NCBI GenBank assembly: GCA_900316005.1
Contig: ONBH01000005.1
Location: forward strand, 1-64,000
Direction of reading: 5' to 3'
Length of the DNA stretch: 64,000 nt
From: an uncultured Bacteroidales bacterium
GTDB lineage: Bacteria; Bacteroidota; Bacteroidia; Bacteroidales; Paludibacteraceae
In this document: positions 7,599 to 17,456 of the stretch, in pieces
Numbering within the stretch: the stretch's first letter is position 1
Layout: the number at the start of each line of letters is the position of its first letter
Program-made: the position numbers and the translations under genes
The notes under the pieces: generated by a model
Database searches by the model: none
What the model saw: only the letters and a program-made list of their open reading frames with translations
What the model was told of the DNA's origin: nothing

Positions 7599-8183
7599 AT
7601 GAAATTAGAAGAACTGACCAACAAAATCTACGCCGAAGGCGTGGAAAAAGGTAATGCCGAGGCCAAAGAAATCGTAGCCAAGGCAGAGGAACAGGCCGCT
7701 CAAATCATGGCAGAAGCCAAGAAGCAGGCCGAGCAATGTGTGCAGGCAGCTCAACAGAAGGCAGCAGAGCTGGACAAGAACACTCGTTCGGAGTTGAAGA
7801 TGTTTGCCGAGCAGAGCGTAAACGCCCTTCGTACCGAGGTGACGAACCTGCTGACCGACCGTTTGGCAGCCGATAGTGTTAAGGCCGCAACCGCCGATAA
7901 GGCATTCATGCAACAGGTGATTCTGAAGATGGTAGAAGGCATGGTCAAAGACGGCAAGGTGACCGTTGAGACCCAGGATGCCAAGGCGTTGCAGGCTTAT
8001 TTTGAGTCGAATGCCAAGGCGCTGCTTGCCAAAGGTGTGAAGATAGAGGAGGTAAAAGGTATCAAGACCGACTTCCAGATCATACCGGAGAAGGGTGGGT
8101 ACAAACTCGCTTTCGGCGAACAAGAGTTCGTGGCTTACTTCAAAGAGTTCCTCCGTCCGCAACTTATCGAAATGCTGTTTTAG
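7599..8183 (+). CDS. V-type ATP synthase subunit E
   Basis: This 194-residue peripheral-stalk subunit opens the V-ATPase operon. Residues 1-75 form a long Ala/Glu/Lys/Gln coiled coil (KEIVAKAEEQAAQIMAEAKK) followed by a compact globular domain ending in FKEFLRPQLIEMLF, the usual E-subunit architecture. It would connect the catalytic head to subunit I. The start ATG lies about 57 bases below the promoter -7 element, and the gene is followed by a short repeat-filled gap and the DUF2764 gene. Confidence 0.9.
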   Translation: MKLEELTNKIYAEGVEKGNAEAKEIVAKAEEQAAQIMAEAKKQAEQCVQAAQQKAAELDKNTRSELKMFAEQSVNALRTEVTNLLTDRLAADSVKAATADKAFMQQVILKMVEGMVKDGKVTVETQDAKALQAYFESNAKALLAKGVKIEEVKGIKTDFQIIPEKGGYKLAFGEQEFVAYFKEFLRPQLIEMLF

Positions 8184-8262
8184 CTACGCAAGCGTAGCGT
8201 TTTCGTAGTTTTCGTAATCTACGTAAATAACGCAAACAACGTAAAATACGCAAACAACGTTT
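8183..8262. repeat. Hairpin plus CGTA-word repeat between V-ATPase genes
   Basis: The stop codon TAG supplies the first base of a perfect hairpin, GCTACGC-AA-GCGTAGC (8183-8198). It is followed by degenerate repeats of AACGCAAACAACGTAAAATACG type. No gene or promoter is seen. Confidence 0.7.
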
Positions 8263-8268
8263 AGAATT

Positions 8269-8991
8269 ATGGGATACGAATGTTTATTAACGGGATTGCC
8301 TGAGTTGGTATCCGGTGGTTCGGCTCCGATGACGGACGAGGCGCTCCAGACGCTATTGAGCGAGACGCTTAAGGAGAAAGACCTGGAGGAGTTGAAGCTG
8401 CTGAATATGCGTAGCGACGACCCGATTATCTTGGCACTATGCGCCCAATACGACGATACCATCATCGGTCAGCCGTCATGGTGGGAAGACGTGCGTGAGC
8501 AGCTGAGCGAAGAAGACTTGCGTACGCAGGTGCTCTACGAATACGGTCGCACGCATGGTTGTCGTTTTGTTCGCGAGTGGTTCGGCTTCAATCAGGATGT
8601 GAACAATGTACTTGCCGCCGCTATCTGCCGTAAGCACGGGCTGGATGTGCGCAAGGTCATCGTGGGTACCAACGAGGTGGCACAGATTCTCCGCAAAGGG
8701 CTTCCGCAGAAGGACTTCGGTCTGGGCGGAATACTCGATAACCTGCAGGAGATACTCGCCCTGGTGGATATAGCGAACCTGATGGAACGCGAGAAGAGCC
8801 TGGACGCCCTGCGCTTTATGTGGCTGGAGGATAAGACACGCTTCATTAACTTCTCGACGGAGAATGTATTGGCCTACTGGTTGCAAAACAAGATGCTGAA
8901 CCGCTGGGCCGTATTGACCGTAGAGGAAGGCGAGAAAGTCTTCCGCGAGATGGTAGCGGATATGAAAAAAGGAGTACGCCTGGATGCGTAG
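8269..8991 (+). CDS. DUF2764 family protein of the V-ATPase operon
   Basis: The 240-residue protein starts MGYECLLTGLPEL and is helical and acidic throughout, with Trp-rich segments (QPSWWEDVREQL, REWFGF). DUF2764 proteins occur between the E and A genes of V-ATPase operons in Bacteroidetes, Chlamydiae and Spirochaetes. They stand where other operons carry subunit C, the V1-V0 collar, so a C-like role is plausible but inferred from position only. It is cytoplasmic, with no membrane segment. Confidence 0.85.
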   Translation: MGYECLLTGLPELVSGGSAPMTDEALQTLLSETLKEKDLEELKLLNMRSDDPIILALCAQYDDTIIGQPSWWEDVREQLSEEDLRTQVLYEYGRTHGCRFVREWFGFNQDVNNVLAAAICRKHGLDVRKVIVGTNEVAQILRKGLPQKDFGLGGILDNLQEILALVDIANLMEREKSLDALRFMWLEDKTRFINFSTENVLAYWLQNKMLNRWAVLTVEEGEKVFREMVADMKKGVRLDA

Positions 8992-8996
8992 TCCTT

Positions 8997-9021
8997 TAAT
9001 CGTGCCCCTGTGGCTAAGAAA
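8997..9021 (+). other. 25-base motif shared with the leader of the polysaccharide cluster
   Basis: TAATCGTGCCCCTGTGG followed by CTAAGAAA lies in the gap before subunit A. It differs at only three positions, all transitions, from 41034-41058 upstream of the Wzt-like gene. The role is unknown; see findings. Confidence 0.6.
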
Positions 9022-9078
9022 AAAGGCGTCAGATGGGATGCCTAATTGAAAGTTTGATAATAGAAAATTAAAAGTTAT

Positions 9079-10830
9079 ATGACAAAAGGAAAAGTACAAG
9101 GGATTATCGCGAACCTGGTAACCGTACGGGTGGATGGTCCTGTAGCACAAAACGAAATTGCCTACCTGACCGTAGGCGACACCAAACTGATGGCCGAGGT
9201 CATTAAGGTGACCGGCGAGAACGTGTATGTTCAGGTGTTCGAATCGACCCGCGGTCTGAAGGTGGGTGATGCAGTTGAGTTCACCGGCCATATGCTGGAG
9301 GTAACTCTGGGTCCCGGCTTGTTGAGCCGTAACTACGATGGTTTGCAGAATGACCTGGACCAACTCACGGGTGTGTTCCTCAAGCGTGGCGAATACAACT
9401 ACCCGTTGGACAAAGAGAAATTCTGGGAGTTCGAACCTATCGCCAAGGTAGGCGACAAGGTAGAAGCAGCCGCCTGGCTGGGTGAGGTGGACGAGAACCA
9501 CCAGCCCCACAAAATCATGGTGCCCTTCGTATTTGAGGGACAATATACCGTGAAATACATAGCCGGCATGGGCAAATACCGCATCACGGACACGATTGCC
9601 ATCCTGACCGACGCAGAAGGCAAAGACCACGAGGTCACCATGGTACAGAAATGGCCCGTGAAGAAAGCCATTCTTGCCTACAAATCCAAACCGCGTCCAT
9701 TCAAGCTGCTCGAGACAGGCGTTCGTACCATCGATACCGCTAACCCCATTTGCGAGGGTGGTACCGGTTTTATCCCGGGGCCGTTCGGAACGGGTAAGAC
9801 CGTGCTGCAGCACGCTATCTCCAAGCAGGCAGAGGCTGATATCGTGATCATCGCAGCCTGCGGCGAACGTGCCAACGAGGTCGTGGAGACCTTTACTGAG
9901 TTCCCCGAGTTGGAAGACCCTCATACCGGCCGCAAACTGATGGAGCGTACCATCATCATCGCCAACACGTCGAACATGCCGGTTGCATCGCGTGAGGCAT
10001 CTGTCTATACGTCCATGACGATAGCCGAGTACTACCGTTCGATGGGTCTGCGCGTGCTGCTGATGGCCGACTCGACCAGCCGTTGGGCCCAAGCCTTGCG
10101 TGAGATGAGTAACCGTATGGAGGAGTTGCCCGGACAGGATGCGTTCCCGATGGACCTCTCGGCTATCATCGGTGCCTTCTATGCGCGCGCAGGTTACGTG
10201 TACCTTAATAATGGTAAGACAGGATCGGTAACCTTCCTGGGTACCGTATCGCCTGCCGGCGGTAACCTGAAGGAGCCCGTGACGGAAGGTACGAAGAAGG
10301 TGGCTCGTTGCTTCTATGCCCTGGAGCAGGCACGTGCCGACCACAAACGCTACCCGGCTGTGAACCCCATTGACTCTTACTCGAAATATATCGACTATCC
10401 TGAGTTTGAGGAATACATGACTAAGCTCATCGATGCCGACTGGCTGCCCAAGGTGAACACGATGAAGACCTATCTGCAGCGTGGTAAGGAGATTCAGGAG
10501 CAAATCAACATCTTGGGTGACGACGGAGTACCCGTTGATTACCACAAGGCATTCTGGAAGAGTGAAGTGATCGACTTCGTCATTCTGCAGCAAGATGCCT
10601 TCGATAAGATAGATGCCGTATGCCCCCTGGAGCGCCAACGTTACATGCTGAATCTGGTTATGGATATCTGCGCTCGCGACTATCGTTTTGACAACTTTAC
10701 CGAAGTAAGCGACTACTTCAAACGCGTCATCAACTTCTGCAAACAGATGAACTACAGCGAGTTCCACTCGCCCGACTTCGAGGAGTACCAGAAGAAACTC
10801 AACGACCTGCTGGCCGAACGTGCCATCTAA
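9079..10830 (+). CDS. V-type ATP synthase catalytic subunit A
   Basis: This 583-residue protein hydrolyses or makes ATP in the V1 head. The Walker A motif GPFGTGKT lies at residues 234-241. The large non-homologous insertion typical of A subunits lies before it (about residues 110-200), and LRVLLMADSTSRWAQALRE, with the conserved Walker B region, follows. The C-terminal helical domain ends in DLLAERAI. Length matches other bacterial A subunits. Neighbours are the DUF2764 gene upstream and subunit B 66 bases downstream. Confidence 0.97.
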   Translation: MTKGKVQGIIANLVTVRVDGPVAQNEIAYLTVGDTKLMAEVIKVTGENVYVQVFESTRGLKVGDAVEFTGHMLEVTLGPGLLSRNYDGLQNDLDQLTGVFLKRGEYNYPLDKEKFWEFEPIAKVGDKVEAAAWLGEVDENHQPHKIMVPFVFEGQYTVKYIAGMGKYRITDTIAILTDAEGKDHEVTMVQKWPVKKAILAYKSKPRPFKLLETGVRTIDTANPICEGGTGFIPGPFGTGKTVLQHAISKQAEADIVIIAACGERANEVVETFTEFPELEDPHTGRKLMERTIIIANTSNMPVASREASVYTSMTIAEYYRSMGLRVLLMADSTSRWAQALREMSNRMEELPGQDAFPMDLSAIIGAFYARAGYVYLNNGKTGSVTFLGTVSPAGGNLKEPVTEGTKKVARCFYALEQARADHKRYPAVNPIDSYSKYIDYPEFEEYMTKLIDADWLPKVNTMKTYLQRGKEIQEQINILGDDGVPVDYHKAFWKSEVIDFVILQQDAFDKIDAVCPLERQRYMLNLVMDICARDYRFDNFTEVSDYFKRVINFCKQMNYSEFHSPDFEEYQKKLNDLLAERAI

Positions 10831-10896
10831 TCAAAGATGAGATACAGCGTGAAAGCTAAACAAGTAAAAAGTGTAAATGAATAAATAGCAAGATAT

Positions 10897-12225
10897 ATGG
10901 CAAAAGCTTTTCAAAAAATCTACACACAAATTACCGCCATTACAAAGGCAACCTGTTCGCTGAAAGCCGAAGGCGTCGGTAACGACGAATTGGCCACCGT
11001 GAACGGCAAACTGGCTCAGGTGGTGAAAATCATGGGCGATGAGATAACCCTGCAGGTGTTCCAGGGTACGGAAGGTATCCCGACCAACGCCGAAGTGGTG
11101 TTCCTGGGCAAGGCTCCTTCGCTCAAGGTCAGCGACCAATTGGCAGGACGTTTCTTTAATGCCTACGGCGAACCTATCGATGGCGGACCTGCTATCGAAG
11201 GTAAGGAGATCGAGATCGGCGGACCGTCGGTGAACCCCGTACGTCGTAAACAACCCTCCGAGCTCATCGCTACCGGTATCGCCGGTATCGACCTGAACAA
11301 CACGCTGGTGTCCGGTCAGAAGATTCCTTTCTTCACCGACCCCGACCAGCCTTACAACCAAGTCATGGCCAACGTGGCTCTGCGTGCACAGGTGGACAAG
11401 ATCATCCTGGGCGGTATGGGTCTGACTAACGATGACTACCTGTACTTCAAGAATGTATTTGCCAACGCCGGCGTGCTGGACCGTATTGTTTCGTTCGTGA
11501 ACACGACCGAGAACCCCGCCGTAGAGCGTCTGCTGATTCCGGATATGGCTCTTGCAGCAGCTGAGTATTTCGCCGTAGAGAAACACCAGAAAGTGCTGGT
11601 TCTGCTGACCGATATGACGCTGTATGCCGATGCATTGGCTATCGTATCGAACCGTATGGATCAGATTCCGTCGAAGGACTCGATGCCCGGTTCGCTCTAT
11701 TCGGACCTGGCAAAGATCTACGAGAAAGCTGTACAGTTCCCCGAGCAAGTAGGCGGCGGTTCAATCACCATTATCGCCGTGACAACCTTGTCGGGTGGTG
11801 ATATCACACACGCCATTCCCGATAACACGGGTTATATTACCGAAGGTCAGCTCTATCTGCGTCGTGACTCCGATATCGGTAAGGTCATCGTTGACCCGTT
11901 CCGTTCGCTGAGCCGTCTGAAACAATTGGTAGCGGGCAAGAAGACGCGCGAAGATCACCCGCAGGTGATGAACGCTGCCGTTCGTCTGTATGCCGATGCC
12001 GCCAATGCCAAGACCAAACTGGAGAACGGTTTCGACCTGACCAACTACGATACACGTTGCTTGGATTTCGCCAGAGAGTACTCCGACCAAATCCTGGCTA
12101 TTGACGTGAATATCAATACCGTAGAGATGCTTGATATAACCTGGGGCTTGTTTGCTAAACATTTCAAACCCGAAGAGGTCAACATCAAGCAAGCCTTGGT
12201 GGATAAATACTGGCCGAAGGCCTGA
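10897..12225 (+). CDS. V-type ATP synthase regulatory subunit B
   Basis: The 442-residue non-catalytic partner of subunit A lacks a P-loop, as expected. It shows the B-subunit hallmarks RRKQPSELIATGIAGIDLNNTL, KIPFFTDPDQPYNQ, LLTDMTLYADALAIVSNRMDQ and GSITIIAVTTLSGGDITHAIPDNTGYI-type blocks in order. It forms the alternating A3B3 hexamer. The ATG is preceded by an AT-rich leader with no clear ribosome binding site, usual for this phylum. Confidence 0.97.
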   Translation: MAKAFQKIYTQITAITKATCSLKAEGVGNDELATVNGKLAQVVKIMGDEITLQVFQGTEGIPTNAEVVFLGKAPSLKVSDQLAGRFFNAYGEPIDGGPAIEGKEIEIGGPSVNPVRRKQPSELIATGIAGIDLNNTLVSGQKIPFFTDPDQPYNQVMANVALRAQVDKIILGGMGLTNDDYLYFKNVFANAGVLDRIVSFVNTTENPAVERLLIPDMALAAAEYFAVEKHQKVLVLLTDMTLYADALAIVSNRMDQIPSKDSMPGSLYSDLAKIYEKAVQFPEQVGGGSITIIAVTTLSGGDITHAIPDNTGYITEGQLYLRRDSDIGKVIVDPFRSLSRLKQLVAGKKTREDHPQVMNAAVRLYADAANAKTKLENGFDLTNYDTRCLDFAREYSDQILAIDVNINTVEMLDITWGLFAKHFKPEEVNIKQALVDKYWPKA

Positions 12226-12304
12226 CAGTTGAGAGTTGAATGTTGAGAGTTGAGTGAAGTTCGCTTCTCTAGACTCTAAACTCTAAACACTAAACTTTTA
12301 TAAA
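12226..12304. repeat. Low-complexity spacer with a UUCG hairpin
   Basis: Two GTTGAGAGTTGA words, a GAAG-TTCG-CTTC hairpin (12256-12267) and ACTCTAAACTCTAAACACTAAAC words fill the gap between the B and D genes. The UUCG loop is a very stable RNA tetraloop. No gene is present. Confidence 0.7.
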
Positions 12305-12934
12305 ATGGCAATTCAATATCAATTTAATAAAACCTCGCTGCAAGGCCTGGAAAAGGACCTGAAGATGCGGCAACGAACCCTGCCTACGTTACAGAGCAAG
12401 GAGACCGCCCTGCGCCTGGAAGTAAAGCGCGCTAAGGACGAGATTCGGCAACTGGATGAGGAGGTGAACCGTCGCATCAAGGACTACGACCAGATGCTGG
12501 CACTATGGGGGGAATTTGATACCTCGCTCATTCATGTGGATGACGTGCGCATGTCTATCAAGAAGATAGCCGGCGTGCGCGTTCCTGTGCTGGATGAGGT
12601 GGTGTATTCCACCAAGGAGTTCAGCATCTTCTCCGCGCCCAAATGGTTCCTGGACGGCTTCGAGCAGCTCAAGGCGATAGCAGATGTCGGCATACGGCAG
12701 GAATTTGTCCGCCGAAAAGTGGACCTGTTGGAATACGCCCGCAAGAAGACGACGCAGAAGGTGAATCTGTTCGAGAAAGTACAGATTCCCGGCTATCAGG
12801 ATGCCATCCGCAAAATCAAACGATTCATGGAGGACGAAGAGAACCTGAGTAAGTCGAGTCAAAAAATCGTTAAAAGCAAACGCGAACGCGAGGCCATGTT
12901 GGCCGAAGCCGCAGAAAAGGAGGCCGCTGTATGA
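12305..12934 (+). CDS. V-type ATP synthase subunit D
   Basis: This 209-residue central-rotor subunit is a long antiparallel coiled coil: charged helices at about 1-60 (LKMRQRTLPTLQSKETALRL) and 130-200, joined by a short globular segment with KKIAGVRVPVLDEV. This is the normal D-subunit (rotor shaft) layout. Its last bases overlap the start of subunit I by four (ATGA), indicating translational coupling. Confidence 0.93.
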   Translation: MAIQYQFNKTSLQGLEKDLKMRQRTLPTLQSKETALRLEVKRAKDEIRQLDEEVNRRIKDYDQMLALWGEFDTSLIHVDDVRMSIKKIAGVRVPVLDEVVYSTKEFSIFSAPKWFLDGFEQLKAIADVGIRQEFVRRKVDLLEYARKKTTQKVNLFEKVQIPGYQDAIRKIKRFMEDEENLSKSSQKIVKSKREREAMLAEAAEKEAAV

Positions 12935-14685
12935 TAACCGAGATGAAGAAATATACGTTCCTGGTGCTGACCTCGGCGTATGAACATTTCCTTACCGAAC
13001 TGCGCGAAGCAGGTGTGGTACATATCACGCCCAAGGCAGAAGGCATGGCGGACGACCCCGAGCTACAGAAACTGCTGGCGCGTGCCGACGAGATAAACCG
13101 TCTCTTGCGGCAACAGTCACCCGACCAACTGCTGAACGAACGTGCCGAGGTGGAGCAGAAGATTGCTGCTACCCGCAAGGAAGCCGAACGCATGCAGATA
13201 TGGGGTAACTTCTCCTCAAAGCGCATGCAGGAACTCCGCGAAGCCGGCTACACGTTGCGTTACTACAGTTGCTCTAAGAAGGCATTCCAAGAGGAGTGGG
13301 GTATTCCCGTAGCCGAAGTGGGCTCGCTGGTGTACTTTGTGACCGTCAATCAGGCTGTGGACGATGAGGCTTGTACCGAGCAGATGCTTAACGAGAAATC
13401 GTCAGCTGAGTTGCTGCGCGATGTAGAGAACCTCAACGGCCTATTGGTAGCCGCCAATGCACGTATTGAAGCTTGGTGGAAACAGAACGAACAACCCCTG
13501 CGCGATGAACTGCGCGATGTAGAGAGCCGTATCAACTGGCAGAAAGTGGAACTATCCACCACACCCGCCGCCGAAGGCAGCCTCAGTCTGTTGGAGGGCT
13601 TCTGCCCCGTGGACCAATGTGCTGCATTGGATGCCCGTCTCGCTACGCTGGACTGCTACTATGTAGCAGAAGCGCCTACCGCCGAAGATCAGACGCCTAT
13701 CAAACTGCATAACAACTGGTTCACTCGTCTCTTTGAGTGCCTAACCGGCATGTACGGCTGGCCTAACTATGGCGAGTTCGACCCGACACCTATCTTGGGT
13801 CCATTCTTCCTGCTGTTCTTTGCACTCTGTATCGGCGACGCCGGCTACGGCCTGCTGCTAATCCTCATCGGATACCTAATCTATAAAGGCAAACTCAAGA
13901 TCGAGATGTTCGACGGTCTCGGCGGCATCATCATGGCGTTGGGTGTAGGTTCGACCGTAGTGGGCTACCTCATGGGCGGCTTCTTTGGCATTGACCTCTA
14001 CCGTGCTGAATGGTTCCCCGAGGGAGCGAAAGCAATCATGTTCAATAACCTGGGTACAAACGGCAAGATAGGTGAATACGACGTAATGATGGTACTGGCA
14101 CTCATCATCGGTGTGTTCCATATTTGCCTGGCTATGACCATCAAGGCGATAACTTACACCAAGCGTTATGGCTTCCGCGAGACGGTTTCCGTATGGGGAT
14201 GGCTGCTGCTTATCGTAGGCGGCATCATTACCGGCGTATTGGCGATGACGAGCGTCTTGAGCGAAGAAGCCACCAAGATGACGCTTATCGTTATTGGTGC
14301 TATCTCGGCCTTAGGCATCTTTATCTTCAACAAACCCGGACGCAACCCGCTCATCAATATCGGCGCAGGCCTATGGGATACCTATGGTATGACTACCGGT
14401 CTGATGGGTGACGTCTTGTCGTATATCCGTCTCTACGCCTTAGGCTTGGCAGGCGGTATGTTAGGTATGGCATTCAATCAGTTGGGCACGATGGTTCTGG
14501 GCGACGCCCCGGGCATTGGCTCGTGGATAGGATTTATCCTGATCGTTACCTTTGGTCATGTGCTAAACCTGCTGATGGCTTGCTTGGGCGCATTCGTACA
14601 CCCCCTGCGTCTGACCTTTGTGGAGTACTTCAAAAACGCCGGCTACGAGGGTTCCGGCAAGAAATATCAACCCTTTCAGAAATAG
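12931..14685 (+). CDS. V-type ATP synthase subunit I (membrane stator)
   Basis: The 584-residue protein has a soluble N-terminal half of helices and coiled coils (1-290) and a membrane half with about seven to eight hydrophobic segments starting at PILGPFFLLFFALCIGDAGYG. The block DVLSYIRLYALGLAGGMLG contains the conserved arginine that faces the rotor glutamate during proton or sodium passage. The last helix carries GHVLNLLMACLGAFVHPLRL. It is shorter than many I subunits but complete. The operon order D-I-K is standard. Confidence 0.95.
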   Translation: MITEMKKYTFLVLTSAYEHFLTELREAGVVHITPKAEGMADDPELQKLLARADEINRLLRQQSPDQLLNERAEVEQKIAATRKEAERMQIWGNFSSKRMQELREAGYTLRYYSCSKKAFQEEWGIPVAEVGSLVYFVTVNQAVDDEACTEQMLNEKSSAELLRDVENLNGLLVAANARIEAWWKQNEQPLRDELRDVESRINWQKVELSTTPAAEGSLSLLEGFCPVDQCAALDARLATLDCYYVAEAPTAEDQTPIKLHNNWFTRLFECLTGMYGWPNYGEFDPTPILGPFFLLFFALCIGDAGYGLLLILIGYLIYKGKLKIEMFDGLGGIIMALGVGSTVVGYLMGGFFGIDLYRAEWFPEGAKAIMFNNLGTNGKIGEYDVMMVLALIIGVFHICLAMTIKAITYTKRYGFRETVSVWGWLLLIVGGIITGVLAMTSVLSEEATKMTLIVIGAISALGIFIFNKPGRNPLINIGAGLWDTYGMTTGLMGDVLSYIRLYALGLAGGMLGMAFNQLGTMVLGDAPGIGSWIGFILIVTFGHVLNLLMACLGAFVHPLRLTFVEYFKNAGYEGSGKKYQPFQK

Positions 14686-14760
14686 CTTCGTGAAGCGACC
14701 GATCTCTTTTCGTCATAACGTCATTACGTCATCACGTCAATACGACGGTCGCAAACGATA
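14685..14760. repeat. Post-stop hairpin and ACGTCAT repeats
   Basis: A GCTTC-GT-GAAGC hairpin (14685-14696) starts on the last base of the stop codon of subunit I. It is followed by four to five degenerate copies of TAACGTCATTACGTCATCACG type. This fills most of the gap to subunit K. Confidence 0.7.
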
Positions 14761-14787
14761 ACGAAAAAAACAATATTAACAAAATAA

Positions 14788-15216
<429 letters not shown>

Positions 15217-15245
15217 GCCAAACGAAACGGTCAACGATGACAAAT

Positions 15246-15273
15246 AAAAGGACGTACACATGTGCGTCCTTTT
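15246..15273 (+). terminator. Terminator of the V-ATPase operon
   Basis: AAAAGGACG and CGTCCTTTT form a 9-bp stem with inner ACACATGTG, followed by ATTTTG. The symmetric A/T flanks make it able to act for tex on the other strand as well; tex ends at 15296. Confidence 0.9.
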
Positions 15274-15295
15274 ATTTTGTCTTTACATCGCGGCT

Positions 15296-17350
15296 TTATA
15301 CGCCCTTCATGGTAAGGTTGATTCGTTGACGTGAACGGTCGATGTCAAGTATGCGAATGCGGATTTGCTGATGCAGTCGGACTACTTCGTGCGGCGAACG
15401 AATGCGTCGGTCGGTCAGTTGGCTCACGTGAATCAAGCCGTCTTTATGTACGCCGATATCCACAAACACCCCAAAGTCGGCTATGTTGGTCACGATACCG
15501 GGCAATACCATTCCCGGCACGAGGTCGTCTATGGTATGGACATTTTCGTCGAAATGGAACTCCTCAATCTGCGTGCGCGGGTCACGTGTCGGTTTCTCCA
15601 ATTCGTGCAGGATATCCGTTAGGGTAGGTAGTCCAACCTCATCGGTAACGAATGGTCGGAGGTCAATCTGCTGTCCTTCACCCGCCCGGCGGCGTGCCTC
15701 GATGAGTTGCTTGGCTACCTCGTAGCGTTCGGGATGAACGGCTGTGTTATCCAGCGGATTCGTTCCGCCGGCTATACGCAAGAAACCAGCACATTGTTCA
15801 AAGGTCTTCGGACCCATCTTCGGAACTTTCTTGAGCGCTTGGCGGTTGGCAAACGGACCATTCTCACGACGGTAAGTCACAATATTCTCTGCCAGCGTCG
15901 GCCCGAGACCGGAGATATATGTCAGCAGGTATGGGCTGGCGGTATTGACATCTACGCCCACGTAGTTGACGACTGACTCGACAGTCTGGTTCAGACTTTC
16001 TTTCAGGCGAGTCTGATCTACATCGTGCTGGTATTGCCCTACGCCGATGGACTTGGGGTTTATCTTTACCAGTTCCGCCAGGGGGTCCATAAGCCTGCGA
16101 CCGATGGAAACGGCTCCGCGGACAGTCACATCCTCATCGGGGAACTCCTCACGCGCTAACTTCGAGGCACTATAGACCGAAGCACCATTCTCAGATACCA
16201 CATAGACGGGTATACTATCGCCCAAGACCTGGTGCACAAAGGCTTCTGTCTCGCGGCTGGCGGTTCCGTTACCGATTGCGATCGCCTCAATCTGATAGTC
16301 GCGAGCATATTGCTGCAGCTTCTCCACGCTATCCATCATGCGTAGAAAGATGACATCATGTTTCAATAGGTCGCCCTGCGCACTTAGTACCACCATTTTG
16401 CACCCCGTGCGGAAGCCCGGATCGAGCGCCAGCACGCGTTTCTGGCCCAGGGGCGAGTCTAAGAGCAGTTGACGCAGGTTATCGCGGAAGACGCGTATGG
16501 CTTCGGTATCGGCTTTCTCTTTGCTCAGCGCAGCAAACTCAGTCTCGATAGAGGGTTTCAAGAGACGTTTGTAACTATCCTCAAGTGCGTCTGCCACCTG
16601 GTCGGCTGCGTAGTTATTGGCTCGCAGGAAGATGCGGTCGAGTTTGTCGAGGCACTCGTTTGTGTCGGGCGATATATCCACGCGGATGAAGCCCTCTTTC
16701 TCCGCCCTTCGCATCGCCAGTAGTCGATGGGCCGAGATACGCTTGAGCGGTTCGGATACGTTGAAATAATCGCGGTAGTTCTGCGCCTCGGGCGTGTCGG
16801 CCTTGTCCTTAACGGGTTTGGATGATATAACAGCCGTATAAGTGAAGGCTCGCCGGATGGCATTACGAGCACATTCGTCCTGACTGATTTGCTCAGCTAT
16901 GATGTCACGTGCACCCTGTAGTTGCTCTTCGCTGTAACGGCGCGGGTTGAAATCGCTACGCTGACGCATAATCTCATCCGCCAAGGGTTGCAAACCTTTC
17001 TCGCGCGCGAGGTCTGCACGCGTCTTGCGATGCGGTTTGTAGGGTAGGTAGAGGTCCTCCAGGGCTGTTGCATCCCAGCACTCATCAATACGCCGACGCA
17101 GGTCGTCGGTCAGTTTGCCTTGCTCCTGAATGGTGGCAAGGATAGTAGCCTTGCGGTCAGCCATCTCTTGGTATTTGCGGTATAACTCTGCGATAGCGGC
17201 TATCTGTACCTCGTCAAGTGAACCCGTTTTCTCCTTGCGGTAACGGGCAATGAAGGGAATGGTAGCTTTGTCGTCAAGAAGACTAAGGGTAGCGTGGACG
17301 CCTGCACGCGGTAGTTGCGTCTGTTGGGCTATTAGTTGACTGAAATCCAT
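15296..17350 (-). CDS. tex: Tex-like RNA-binding protein (S1 domain transcription accessory factor)
   Basis: This 684-residue cytoplasmic protein has the Tex domain order: N-terminal helical region (IPFIARYRKEKTGSLDE), YqgF/RuvX-like fold (RVLALDPGFRTGCK), helix-hairpin-helix region (DVNTASPYLLTYISGLG) and C-terminal S1 domain (LVPGMVLPGIVTNIADFGVFVDIG). The last residues are INLTMKGV. I chose the ATG at 17350 because the promoter's -7 element lies at 17374, leaving the longer upstream frame outside the transcript. It probably binds nucleic acid in transcription or ribosome-associated processes. Confidence 0.95.
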   Translation of the reverse strand: MDFSQLIAQQTQLPRAGVHATLSLLDDKATIPFIARYRKEKTGSLDEVQIAAIAELYRKYQEMADRKATILATIQEQGKLTDDLRRRIDECWDATALEDLYLPYKPHRKTRADLAREKGLQPLADEIMRQRSDFNPRRYSEEQLQGARDIIAEQISQDECARNAIRRAFTYTAVISSKPVKDKADTPEAQNYRDYFNVSEPLKRISAHRLLAMRRAEKEGFIRVDISPDTNECLDKLDRIFLRANNYAADQVADALEDSYKRLLKPSIETEFAALSKEKADTEAIRVFRDNLRQLLLDSPLGQKRVLALDPGFRTGCKMVVLSAQGDLLKHDVIFLRMMDSVEKLQQYARDYQIEAIAIGNGTASRETEAFVHQVLGDSIPVYVVSENGASVYSASKLAREEFPDEDVTVRGAVSIGRRLMDPLAELVKINPKSIGVGQYQHDVDQTRLKESLNQTVESVVNYVGVDVNTASPYLLTYISGLGPTLAENIVTYRRENGPFANRQALKKVPKMGPKTFEQCAGFLRIAGGTNPLDNTAVHPERYEVAKQLIEARRRAGEGQQIDLRPFVTDEVGLPTLTDILHELEKPTRDPRTQIEEFHFDENVHTIDDLVPGMVLPGIVTNIADFGVFVDIGVHKDGLIHVSQLTDRRIRSPHEVVRLHQQIRIRILDIDRSRQRINLTMKGV

Positions 17351-17373
17351 TTTGCTTGATTGATTTGATGGTA

Positions 17374-17404
17374 CAAAGGTACTGCTTTTTTTTGACATAC
17401 ACAA
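17374..17404 (-). promoter_or_regulatory. Promoter of tex
   Basis: TACCTTTG (17374-17381) with TTGTGTATGTCA starting 20 bases upstream on the minus strand. The predicted transcript start is about 17 bases before the tex ATG. Confidence 0.8.
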
Positions 17405-17427
17405 GAAAAAGAGCATAAAAATACAAA

Positions 17428-17448
17428 AGGAGCCTCATTTAGACTCCT
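17428..17448 (-). terminator. Terminator of the tRNA-Pro transcript
   Basis: On the minus strand AGGAGTC-TAAATGA-GGCTCCT forms a 7-bp stem with one G-T pair, followed by TTTTGTATTTTT. It lies just below the tRNA and above the tex promoter. Confidence 0.8.
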
Positions 17449-17456
17449 CATGCATG

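Noticed and set aside
8476-10767. A 763-codon open frame antisense to the DUF2764 and A-subunit genes
   Set aside because: It is the mirror of strongly biased codons in two certain genes; the protein is His/Leu/Arg-rich without domain character and has no promoter.
10831-12192. Antisense frames of 305 and 143 codons over subunit B
   Set aside because: Same shadow effect; subunit B on the plus strand is certain.
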